The notes below the pieces were generated by a model. The model had not been told where the DNA came from and did no database searches. It saw only the letters and a list, made by a program, of their open reading frames with translations. This document shows, in pieces, positions 1 through 8,101 of a stretch of DNA of 64,000 bases. Location of the stretch: positions 678,001 to 742,000 of the forward strand of contig NC_083675.1 in NCBI RefSeq assembly GCF_030384665.1. The letters are read 5' to 3'. Each line of letters opens with the position of its first letter. Within the stretch, counting starts at the first letter, position 1. Both the position numbers and the translations under genes were made by a program. The DNA is from Lodderomyces elongisporus. Taxonomy: Eukaryota; Ascomycota; Pichiomycetes; Serinales; Debaryomycetaceae.

Positions 1-117
1 TTTGACATGCTGTTGATTGCGGGTGGCATTGCATTAATTTATAAAACCGCCGTAATCAAAATAAAAAGCAGAACTGGTGATGGTGTTGTTGCTTGCAATG
101 CAACATTTGCGACCCCA

Positions 118-1077
118 CTATAAGACGTCGTTATTGTCATCGAGTACCCCGCTTGCCAGGGCTTTGAGTCGGCGCCATGATTCCATTATATGACGTGCAT
201 TCAACGGAGACGGTGTGTCACCAGCATACAGCAATTCTAAGTCGTTCTTATCGCTTTTGTTGTCGCTGATGTTATTATTGTTGTTGTCGTCGTTGTCGTT
301 GATTTCTTTGTCATTCTTGTCGTTGTTTTGCTCATTACTGTTGGCATTATCTATATTGTCGTCCTTGCCGTTGTTTATTTTGTCGTCCTTGCCGTTGTTT
401 ATTTTGTCGTCCTTGCTGTCCTTGTGGATGTTTTGTTTGCCATCGTTGTAGTTGGTTTTATTGTTGTCGTTGTCTAAACGTTCTCCGTGTGTTTCCAAAG
501 ACTGGGCTATGTAGTTCTTCTTCCGTCGTTTCTTTTCCTGTATATCATCAAGTAGTTTAGCCTTGTGCTCTCTTTGTTGTACTTCAAATGCACCACTAAT
601 AATCTCGCTTACAAACAGTTTTGAGACCCCCGCTAGCACTGTGGCCAACACTTGCGGAATCGAATGTCCAACCACACCATTGCAAATACGCTTTATTCCT
701 CCTTTGTTGATTGTCAGTCTTCGATAGAATTCAAACCTCTCCATCTGATCGTTTGTCAAATTGGTAATTAGCAACCTCTTCTGCTCCTCTTTGGAAAGCT
801 CTTCAATAGTCCTGCTTCGTTTGGTTCTCCAATACTGCTCCGCAAGTTCAGGGTCATCTATATCCTGCAAATCTTCAGCGGTGATGGGTATTGATTCTGC
901 CTCGTCAGCCACTTCATCCATATCACTATCTTTGACTTTTAGATGTCCCACTTGGTCCAAATGACTAAAAAAGACCCTCCCAATCAATTCTTCATCCTCC
1001 TCGTCCAAGCTAATATCTGTGTCTGAGTCTGAGTCTGAGTCTGAGTTTGAAATGTCGGCAACGCTTAATACACTCAT
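118..1077 (-). CDS. TAF11: TFIID subunit TAF11 (TAFII28 family)
   Basis: Subunit of the general transcription factor TFIID; in the nucleus it pairs with Taf13 through a histone fold. The 319-residue product has an acidic N-terminus with Ser-Asp repeats (residues 12-30). It then shows the family's characteristic block from about residue 107 (LTNDQMERFEFYRR) to 180, covering the first histone-fold helices. The family's last helix follows only at about residues 290-306 (PLNARHIMESWRRLK). Between them lies roughly 105 residues rich in Asn, Asp and Lys, with a repeated GKDDKINN unit. That insertion falls in what is normally a short loop. The start is the first ATG after an upstream stop-rich stretch, and TAG at 118-120 ends the frame. 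No intron is visible. The family call comes from recognised sequence pattern; the pairing with Taf13 is family knowledge. Confidence 0.9.
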   Translation of the reverse strand: MSVLSVADISNSDSDSDSDTDISLDEEDEELIGRVFFSHLDQVGHLKVKDSDMDEVADEAESIPITAEDLQDIDDPELAEQYWRTKRSRTIEELSKEEQKRLLITNLTNDQMERFEFYRRLTINKGGIKRICNGVVGHSIPQVLATVLAGVSKLFVSEIISGAFEVQQREHKAKLLDDIQEKKRRKKNYIAQSLETHGERLDNDNNKTNYNDGKQNIHKDSKDDKINNGKDDKINNGKDDNIDNANSNEQNNDKNDKEINDNDDNNNNNISDNKSDKNDLELLYAGDTPSPLNARHIMESWRRLKALASGVLDDNNDVL

Positions 1078-2559
1078 TCTTTGCTTTCGTAATATCTATT
1101 CTGTGCTTTTCTTTGAAAAATTTGGGTTTTCAAATACATCAACCTGTATTTGGGTTCTCTCCTGTTTCAAGACAAAAAATTAAATAAAAAAAAAAAAGAA
1201 AATTAACATAGAAAATTAAGAAAGTCTCGCGTACAAAATTTACCAGCCGCTACCAATACAGTACATTTCATTCTGCTATAAAGATAAGAATCAGAGCTAC
1301 TCTGATAAAAGCAAGAGCAAAAATTTCACAAACTCACTCACTCAGCCAAACATAAACATATTTACGACCACAGCAAGGTCAGCCCTTTCAAGATTAAACG
1401 AACTGGTTTGGTAAAGAAAAAAAAAAAGGCAGGAAAAAGACAAAGTCGCTTGAAAGAAAGAGTTCAAAAGACTCTGTACCAATTTGGGAAGAGGATTACC
1501 ATGTTTAAGGTATGAATTTTTTTAATATAGCATTGCCCTCTTGAACATTCACTTTTCTTTAAAAATAAAAAATGCGTTTCTCTAGAAGTTAAACTGCAAA
1601 CGACTCATAAACAAATCCGTTTCACTTGAGCTCTTATATCTCTTTATTGTGCATAAGTACGAATGTCAATCCTTGAATAATCTAGCCATTAGCTCTTTTG
1701 TCGTGTGCAAGATCAGTTCCCAAGTAAATTGGATGGGGTGGTGCATAAGTGAAGAAACTGGATATTTAGTAGTAAAAAGTCTTGGTCCAATTCAATTTCT
1801 AAACTCCTGAATTGTATTAGCACTGTTGGCAAATCCTGTTTCTTTCATGGTTTTGTTGCACACATATTTGAAACATTTGTATTCAGATATACTTTTCTTT
1901 TTCTTGTTTTTTTTGTATCGAGGGAAGAAAATTCGAGCGATAATGATGCACAAATATTGATTACAAGCAATAAGTTTTGAAAGCAAAATTGTAAATTCAG
2001 ATTACAAATTTATTCAATGTTTTTTAGAGCGTCTAATATAAAATATTAGCCATCTTAGCGAAATATGCAGACACAGCCATGGTTAAAACAAAAAAAAAGC
2101 TTTTCTCCAATGGAATCTAAAGATTAGTTAACTTAATGATCAAACGTACCCGAATACCGCAGACGTTTCCGTTGAAAAAAAAAAAAAGGACCACACTTTA
2201 GAGGAATGGAAAAATAAACCCTGTTAATCAAATAGAGAGGACAAGAGTAGGTTGTGGATTTCAAAGGTTTAGAAGAACAATACTGTCTCAGGGAATAAAT
2301 CTTGTGACATAACGCTTTTGGATATAAGAGCGTGGTTTTCAACATATTCTATATACAAGAAGAAAAATAAAAGGAAAAAGCAAATAAAACAAAGTTATAC
2401 TCTTTCGCCTTTTTTACCCCTACAAACCCCCCTCCTTCCGTCCCCACCCCAGCTCCTATAGATGCTGTCGAGAATTCATTAAGATGCATAGTCACTGTAT
2501 CGACACTCGGAATCCAATTATAAGATGTTATTTCTGCACAAGTGATGCAAAGTGTATAT

Positions 2560-2885
2560 GTCTTTTGTATGGGATCTGTCAAAGATCTGATAGATTTTGT
2601 GTTTTTAAAAAACGAGATCCCATACAAACATTATATACTGCGGTGAGGGTTCGTTGTGTTTTGTGTAATGTTACCCCAGATTCTGGATCTCATGGGTTTG
2701 TACTACCAGATCTGTATGTTTATTTTGAGATCTCGTATCTTTAAACCGGTGAATCTGAGAATCTCAGAATCTAGCGATTTAGAAATTTTATGATACGAGA
2801 TCTGGGATCATTCGATCTAGAATCTAGAATACTCGTATCTGGGAACAGGGTGTTGTGATCTGGAGGCTGGATCTGAGATCTTCTA
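2560..2885. repeat. palindromic GATCT-rich patch
   Basis: About ten copies of GATCT lie within 325 bp. A perfect 14-bp inverted repeat pairs 2564-2577 (TTTGTATGGGATCT) with 2615-2628. A perfect 12-bp inverted repeat pairs 2728-2739 (AGATCTCGTATC) with 2792-2803, and CTCGTATC recurs at about 2832. No reading frame explains this. A relic of a small inverted-repeat transposon, a solo-LTR remnant or a clustered protein-binding site are all possible. Confidence 0.5.
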
Positions 2886-2989
2886 CTCGACATTGTCTCT
2901 TGACTTCTTTAAAAGTATTTGCCATCTAGTGCAAGAATCCTTTGGGACAATCGAATATACACACATGAATGAGTATATACATGTACATA

Positions 2990-3050
2990 GATATATATAT
3001 ATATATATATATAGATATATATGTATGTATGTGTATATGTGTGTGTGTGT
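2990..3050. repeat. AT and GT dinucleotide microsatellite
   Basis: An alternating AT run passes into GTAT and then GT repeats in the spacer downstream of the GPI17-like gene. Confidence 0.85.
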
Positions 3051-3587
3051 CAATATTGGATTTGACACAGTGTTAAACAGAAGCAGTCCGTGTGATACAA
3101 TATATATGACTCTTTCCTTTTGTTTTTGGTAAATTCATCATGTATTGGCATTTTCATGTGCGCTTCTTGAACCACAAATTGAATGATATTAAAATTTTGC
3201 GTAAGTGGTCTTTCTTATCAGATCGTCCTTTGCAATATCCTTTGCTCGCTTCAAACTGTTGTTGATAACATTCGTGGTGCCAATATCTAGGTTCAGGGAA
3301 TACGTTACACAGATTTCGTAATTGAATGGAAATGGTACCACGTACTTGGAATTGCAAAGATTGATCTTTCATACACCAATTCCATTGTAGTATTTAATCT
3401 TTGTTTCTTATTAACCACAAAAAAAGAAAGAGCAATCAACAAATTGTCACATCTGATAGCACCAGAGATTGGAGTGATGATGCTGGAAAAATGAAATAAA
3501 AAAACGAAAAAACAGACCAAAAACTTCCACTTTCTGCTTACCATACCAACAATAAAGTAATTTTTATTTGTCCTTTGCACTTGAACA

Positions 3588-4433
3588 TCAGCCCAAACGT
3601 AACATCTCTTGTCTTCGTGAAGCTGCCCTAACCCTCAACAGCAAATTATTTTGTGGTTTACTGGGGAGCACTAGCTGCTCCTCCAAAAGTCTCTGGACCT
3701 CGTTTGTAGAACTGCTCTCAATGCTAAGAGTTTCCATTACTCCATTGGATAACTCGAGCTGAATCTCCTTCTCCAGCAAACTCGCATAGTTGTAATTACA
3801 TTTGTAACTCAATTTTGTCAATGGTCGAGTATGATTGGCATACTCATCAAACAAAATTACAATTTCCTTGATCCGCTCATTTCCATATGGACTTCCGGTG
3901 CTCAATGTGATATTCATCTCACTGGGTACAATTTTGTCGACCCTCATCCGCAGTAGTTCGATATCTCCGCTTAACAAATAGGATAAGATTGTTTGAGTAA
4001 TCAAAAATGGCAAGTCGCTACTATATACTGCATGTAACGAGTAATAAGTCGTAGCTTCGTACGATGTAGATGACATTCCAAGCGAATCGTCACGACTGAG
4101 CTCCAAATTTAAGTTGTATTCTTCCTTTCCAGCCGAGCCGTCTAAATTGTCTACCAAAATTACCTTAAACAGCTCATCTGTGAGCTGTTTGATTTCTCTG
4201 TCTATTTGCCATTGCGTTGCATTAACAAGATCTGGAAATCTGAATTGCTCTCGTACAAAGGTTAGGGATACAGGAATGACCAATGCGGCCGAGTGCAGTG
4301 TTGGCAACTGAAAGCATGAGGTCATACCCCAATCTCTAAATCTGCCAAGTGGCGAAAGCATCCATATCCATGGCAAGCACAATGCAAAGACAACAACCAA
4401 AAGACGGCTTGAGAAAGTAAAAAACTTACTCAT
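3588..4433 (-). CDS. GPI17: GPI transamidase subunit PIG-S/Gpi17-like, short form
   Basis: The 281-residue product has an N-terminal membrane segment (residues 9-26). Two blocks resemble the lumenal domain of fungal Gpi17: VIPVSLTF followed by FRFPDLVNATQ at about 52-74, and the YY...AV.SSDLPFLITQT block at about 130-148. Gpi17 is part of the ER complex that attaches GPI anchors to proteins. The yeast protein is about 530 residues long and ends with a second membrane helix; this frame stops after RQEMLRLG without one. The minus-strand DNA beyond the stop (3305-3580) is open in another frame, but I could not match it to the missing half. The family assignment rests on a few motif blocks remembered from yeast Gpi17. 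A different short ER protein remains possible. Confidence 0.55.
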   Translation of the reverse strand: MSKFFTFSSRLLVVVFALCLPWIWMLSPLGRFRDWGMTSCFQLPTLHSAALVIPVSLTFVREQFRFPDLVNATQWQIDREIKQLTDELFKVILVDNLDGSAGKEEYNLNLELSRDDSLGMSSTSYEATTYYSLHAVYSSDLPFLITQTILSYLLSGDIELLRMRVDKIVPSEMNITLSTGSPYGNERIKEIVILFDEYANHTRPLTKLSYKCNYNYASLLEKEIQLELSNGVMETLSIESSSTNEVQRLLEEQLVLPSKPQNNLLLRVRAASRRQEMLRLG

Positions 4434-4709
4434 TAAGGTTGTTGATATAAGAGTGGTTGTCTTAGCTCATCGACTACTCGGAAAAGAAGAGAGGAAACCT
4501 TTGGGTATATTCTCTCAAAGTACATGTTGTAGAATTCTTTTGTTTCGCGGAATGGTAAAAAGAACAAGAACGCGAACTTGGGATTGTGAGTCGAAGTGAG
4601 AAAATTTGATAAAATTCAAAAAAAATTCAGAAAATTGAAGTGAGATTTCGGAGATGAAAGGAAAAAAAGTGCCTCTTCCCACGCTTAAGTACCACCATTC
4701 ATTTATTTG

Positions 4710-4751
<42 letters not shown>

Positions 4752-4789
4752 TATTACTACTATTAACTAAGCAGTTTCTTTTCTACCAG
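4434..4789. promoter_or_regulatory. divergent promoter region GPI17-like / TRM9
   Basis: This 356 bp divergent spacer contains an uninterrupted AT run at 4717-4748. Next to the TRM9 start there is an intron-3'-end-like sequence: TTAACTAAG at about 4763-4771, a pyrimidine tract, and CAG at 4787-4789 directly before the ATG. Confidence 0.4.
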
Positions 4790-5641
4790 ATGTCAGCAAA
4801 GCCGTCACTTGTTATTGGTGATGGGCTTGAACCAGTCTCGCAAGAGAGTGAATATGTGCACGAAGTTTATAATGAGATAGCACAGCATTTTTCGCAAACC
4901 AGGTACAAACCGTGGCCCATCGTGGAGAAGTTTTTGAAATCTCAAGCCTCGTTCTCTGTAGGTTTGGATGTAGGCTGCGGCAATGGAAAGTACTTGAATG
5001 TCAATAAAGAGTTGTTGATTATTGGAACGGATCGCTCAGAGGGTCTTATCAAATGTGCACAGGAATTATCATTAAATGAATACAATGTGGGAATCGCAGA
5101 CGGCCTTTTCTTACCCCATCCTCAAAATCGATTTGACTTTGCAATTTCTATTGCAGTTATCCATCATTTTGCTACAGAGAGCCGACGAATCGAGGCAATA
5201 CTGGAAATCCTCTCCAAATTGAAAAAAGGTGGTCAGTGTCTCATATATTGTTGGGCTTTGGAGCAAGAAAACTCACGCCGTGGGTACAAGGAAGGAGACT
5301 CGCAAGACATTTTGATTCCATGGGTGTTGAAGAAACCTACACCGAAGCAACGACGGGGTAAAGATAAAGGTAAGGAAGTATTCTCGGAACCCGCAGCAGA
5401 TTGTATTAAAAAGAATTCTCTGGTTCTGAGGGAGACGGAGCCAAAAACTGACAACAAGATCAATATGGAGACTGAGAATAACACCGAGACGAGCACTGAA
5501 ACCGATACAACCAAATATCGATATTACCACTTATATAAGGAGGGCGAATTGCGCAGTAACAGCTTGGCTACCGATATGTGCAGAATAGTGGAGGATGGAT
5601 ACGAAAAAGATAACTGGTGGGTTATTTTAGAAAGGATATAG
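4790..5641 (+). CDS. TRM9: tRNA (carboxymethyluridine34-5-O)-methyltransferase Trm9
   Basis: Methylates the wobble carboxymethyluridine of certain tRNAs with S-adenosylmethionine, acting in yeast with the small partner Trm112. The 283-residue product begins with YVHEVYNEIAQHFSQTRYKPWP, the family opening. It carries SAM motif I (GLDVGCGNGKY, about 58-68) and the block SIAVIHHF at 120-127. WALEQENSRRGY follows near 155. The family's closing segment, with a tyrosine-rich HLYKEGEL and a final WWVILERI, is intact. A charged Lys/Glu/Thr-rich linker of about 55 residues sits before the last block. Codon 138 (5201-5203) is CTG at a position that is usually polar in the family, which supports CTG as serine. 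The ATG is preceded immediately by CAG, so an intron in the 5' leader is possible. Confidence 0.92.
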   Translation: MSAKPSLVIGDGLEPVSQESEYVHEVYNEIAQHFSQTRYKPWPIVEKFLKSQASFSVGLDVGCGNGKYLNVNKELLIIGTDRSEGLIKCAQELSLNEYNVGIADGLFLPHPQNRFDFAISIAVIHHFATESRRIEAILEILSKLKKGGQCLIYCWALEQENSRRGYKEGDSQDILIPWVLKKPTPKQRRGKDKGKEVFSEPAADCIKKNSLVLRETEPKTDNKINMETENNTETSTETDTTKYRYYHLYKEGELRSNSLATDMCRIVEDGYEKDNWWVILERI

Positions 5642-6606
5642 TCATAGAATCTTGTGTGAAAAAAAGAAAAAAAAAATATGAAAAGGAAGAACAACGGGCA
5701 ATGAGTAAACAGACAAATCTCGGTTTGACAAGCTCACTCTTTTTCCGTATACCTTATAGTACGCACAATAAGTTCATATTTATTTAAAGAAGCAGATTTT
5801 TAAAATGCGATAAAGATACATTTTTACTCTCTTGTATTTTCATTTCTTCTAAATCCTTTTTTAGAATCAATGCGGTGTAAGTTACTTTTATTTGTGAAGT
5901 AGAAGTATGGGTAAAATCTACTTGTTGTGGAAAGTAGTTGCAGGTGCAGACAACCGTTGTTAATTTTTGTAACTATTTGCAACCATTTCTGAGCAAAAAT
6001 ATTTGAAAATTCTTTTCAAACCAATAAACTCTCAAGATCTGTACCAAAAAAAAAAAGGAACTGCAATAAATGAGCTAAAGATCCCGATGAGCAACAAACC
6101 CAATATGAATTATAAGACCCACTACATCTTTTATTTGCAAGTGTTTTACGCTCTTAAAGCTTCAAATAGAAACAGATATTTGTCTTGTTTAACTTCTTTT
6201 GTCGATGTGGTTGTAAGACCCCCCAGTTCTCTCTTTCTCTTTTTCCTTCCCCCCCCCGCCTCCTCATTCTCTCCCACTACTTATGGATAGAGCGAGATAG
6301 GTATACAATGCAAACGAGTGCGCAAGCGCAATGCGGAAGAGAAATAGGATTTGCGTTATTTTTTTATGGTGCGCGGGGGGGGGGGGGGGGGGGGGGGGGG
6401 GCGTAGGAAGAATATTGCAAAAAAATCAAATCTCCGTCTCCTCTTCTTTCTCATCCTTTTCCTTCTTTTCCTTCTTCTTCTTCATCTTCATCTTCTTCAT
6501 CTTCTTCCTCTTTCATCCTCGACACTATTTCCACACTGGTGCATTATAGTTTTTGAAAATTTAAGTTCTCAAAACTCTACAAAGGTGTGCCAATTGAAAA
6601 GTCAAT
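5642..6606. other. spacer TRM9 to PPM1 with homopolymer and pyrimidine tracts
   Basis: This 965 bp spacer holds no gene that I can support. It contains C-rich and T-rich tracts at 6220-6265, an uninterrupted G run at 6375-6401 and a long CT-rich tract at 6424-6520 close to the PPM1 start. Short frames crossing these tracts encode only low-complexity sequence. Confidence 0.6.
6375..6401 (+). repeat. 27-nt poly-G homopolymer
   Basis: There are twenty-seven consecutive G residues about 205 bp upstream of the PPM1 start. A run this long can form G-quadruplexes. Its exact length in the assembly is uncertain, because sequencing through poly-G is unreliable. Confidence 0.9.
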
Positions 6607-7818
6607 ATGTTTTCGCCCAAAGATAAACAAGACAAATTGATACGGGCCACTGATTTGGATGCGCTTAGTTGCAGAGATAGTATCAACAAGAAAGGGCATT
6701 TACCAGTGGAAGATCCTTACATAGCAATGCTTGTCAAGTCCTACGAGGATAACCTCCGGTGGTGTCAAGGATATACTGGTCTTTCGGCGCCTCGAACGTT
6801 GAGGAATGTGTTTGGCGAGACCAAGCAGCCTTTGATCAATAGGGGAACGTATTTGAGATCCAAGGTAATCTTCGAAATCATCCACTCATTTATTGCCGAG
6901 TTTAGAAATGAGTCTCAGATTATTTCTTTGGGTAGTGGGTCGGATACCAAACTTTTTAGTATTCTCGAGCTGAATCATGATATAACAGTTCATGAATACG
7001 ATTATCCCGAGTCAGCAAAAATCAAGAAACTTGCAATTTTAAAGCATGATAAACTCCGACATACATTGCGTGTCGAGGAAGGTGAAGATCAAACAGCTAC
7101 GATGCCCACAATCCAGAGCAAGAAAGATTTTGAAATATATGAACCAGATTTGCATACAAGGAATTACCATCTTCATGGCCAAGATTTACGCGATGTGAAC
7201 AATTTGGACATTACGGGAGTCGACACAAACAAACCTACGTTGGTACTAAGTGAGTGTGCGTTATGTTATTTGTCAGCACATGATTACGAAAGAGTGGTCA
7301 ATTTTTGGAGCACAATTGGCCACAATTTGACCGGATTTCTAATATATGAGCCAATTACTTTGGGAGATTCATTTGGTGAAGTTATGCTGCGAAATCTACA
7401 AGGAAGAGGCTTACATTTGCCAACTTCCGAGGCATATCCTACAATAGACTCTAGAATTAAGTTTTTAACTAGTATGGGGTTGGAAAACTTGTATCTTACT
7501 GATATGGGCGTAGTCGGAGGATACGAGGCTACGCACGCAGCAAAGAATAACCCATGGATAAGTGAGCTTGAGATGGAGCGGCTTAATGGTATAGAGAGAA
7601 TCGACGAACATGAGGAATTGGCGTTACTACTCCGCCATTATTGTTTGATTTATGGCGAGAGCAAAAAAGAGAACCAGAGTTTGAGTTTTAATTCCAGTTC
7701 GGGTTTAAATCCAAGCTCAAACACTGCATCAGGTTCCAATGCTCATTTAAAACCCGTATTTACTCGAATATCAAGATGGGACTGGAGTCGAAATGTAAAA
7801 GACTGCAGTTTAGATTAG
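6607..7818 (+). CDS. PPM1: leucine carboxyl methyltransferase 1 (PP2A methyltransferase)
   Basis: Methylates the C-terminal leucine carboxylate of the PP2A catalytic subunit, which controls assembly with regulatory subunits. The 403-residue product matches the family in order: an N-terminal substrate-side region, RGTYLRSKVI (about 79-89), the SAM loop ISLGSGSDTKLF (106-117), the acidic EYDYPE motif (130-135), and LSECALCYL at about 216-224. The C-terminal sheet region ends in ISRWDWSRN. Length is slightly above the yeast protein because of a Ser/Asn-rich stretch at about 355-380. The ATG at 6607 follows a pyrimidine-rich leader. The 3' end faces the next gene across 283 bp of AAT/AAC-rich DNA. 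Confidence 0.93.
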   Translation: MFSPKDKQDKLIRATDLDALSCRDSINKKGHLPVEDPYIAMLVKSYEDNLRWCQGYTGLSAPRTLRNVFGETKQPLINRGTYLRSKVIFEIIHSFIAEFRNESQIISLGSGSDTKLFSILELNHDITVHEYDYPESAKIKKLAILKHDKLRHTLRVEEGEDQTATMPTIQSKKDFEIYEPDLHTRNYHLHGQDLRDVNNLDITGVDTNKPTLVLSECALCYLSAHDYERVVNFWSTIGHNLTGFLIYEPITLGDSFGEVMLRNLQGRGLHLPTSEAYPTIDSRIKFLTSMGLENLYLTDMGVVGGYEATHAAKNNPWISELEMERLNGIERIDEHEELALLLRHYCLIYGESKKENQSLSFNSSSGLNPSSNTASGSNAHLKPVFTRISRWDWSRNVKDCSLD

Positions 7819-8017
7819 ATTTAGACTAAATTTGTTTAATTTATTTGACAAAGCTTGTGAAATGAAAAACAAAATAATAATAATAATAATAAAACCACTA
7901 GGCTTATGTATAATCTCTAGAATGAACAAAAGTGCAGATGTACATGAACAAATGTTTATATATATATAGTACAAGCAAAAAGTTAATAATAATACAGCTA
8001 GAAAACAACTAGAAAAC

Positions 8018-8080
8018 AACAATAATAATAATAACAACAATAACAACAACAACAACAATACTAACAACAACAACAACAAG
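8018..8080. repeat. AAC/AAT trinucleotide tract
   Basis: Imperfect AAC and AAT trinucleotide repeats lie in the short convergent spacer between PPM1 and the next gene. They are non-coding here. Confidence 0.85.
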
Positions 8081-8101
8081 GCTCACGGAATATTGTCCAC
8101 A

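Larger units (their letters stand above)
1078..3587. other. 2.5 kb spacer between TAF11 and GPI17-like gene
   Basis: No long conserved reading frame is present. The TAF11-proximal part (1080-1500) is A-rich and leader-like, with a TATAAAG at about 1277. It leads to a possible tiny first exon at 1501 (see findings). From 2560 to 2885 there is a palindromic GATCT-rich patch. From 2990 to 3050 there are AT and GT dinucleotide runs. The stretch 3154-3580 on the minus strand is open in places but resembles nothing I recognise. Confidence 0.5.

Noticed and set aside
2349..2627. 92-codon minus-strand frame partly over the palindromic patch
   Set aside because: The composition is random-looking and it crosses an inverted repeat; no recognisable domain.
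6003..6626. Overlapping plus-strand frames upstream of PPM1
   Set aside because: They run across poly-G and CT tracts and encode low-complexity Gly, Ser, Phe and Leu; no conserved block.
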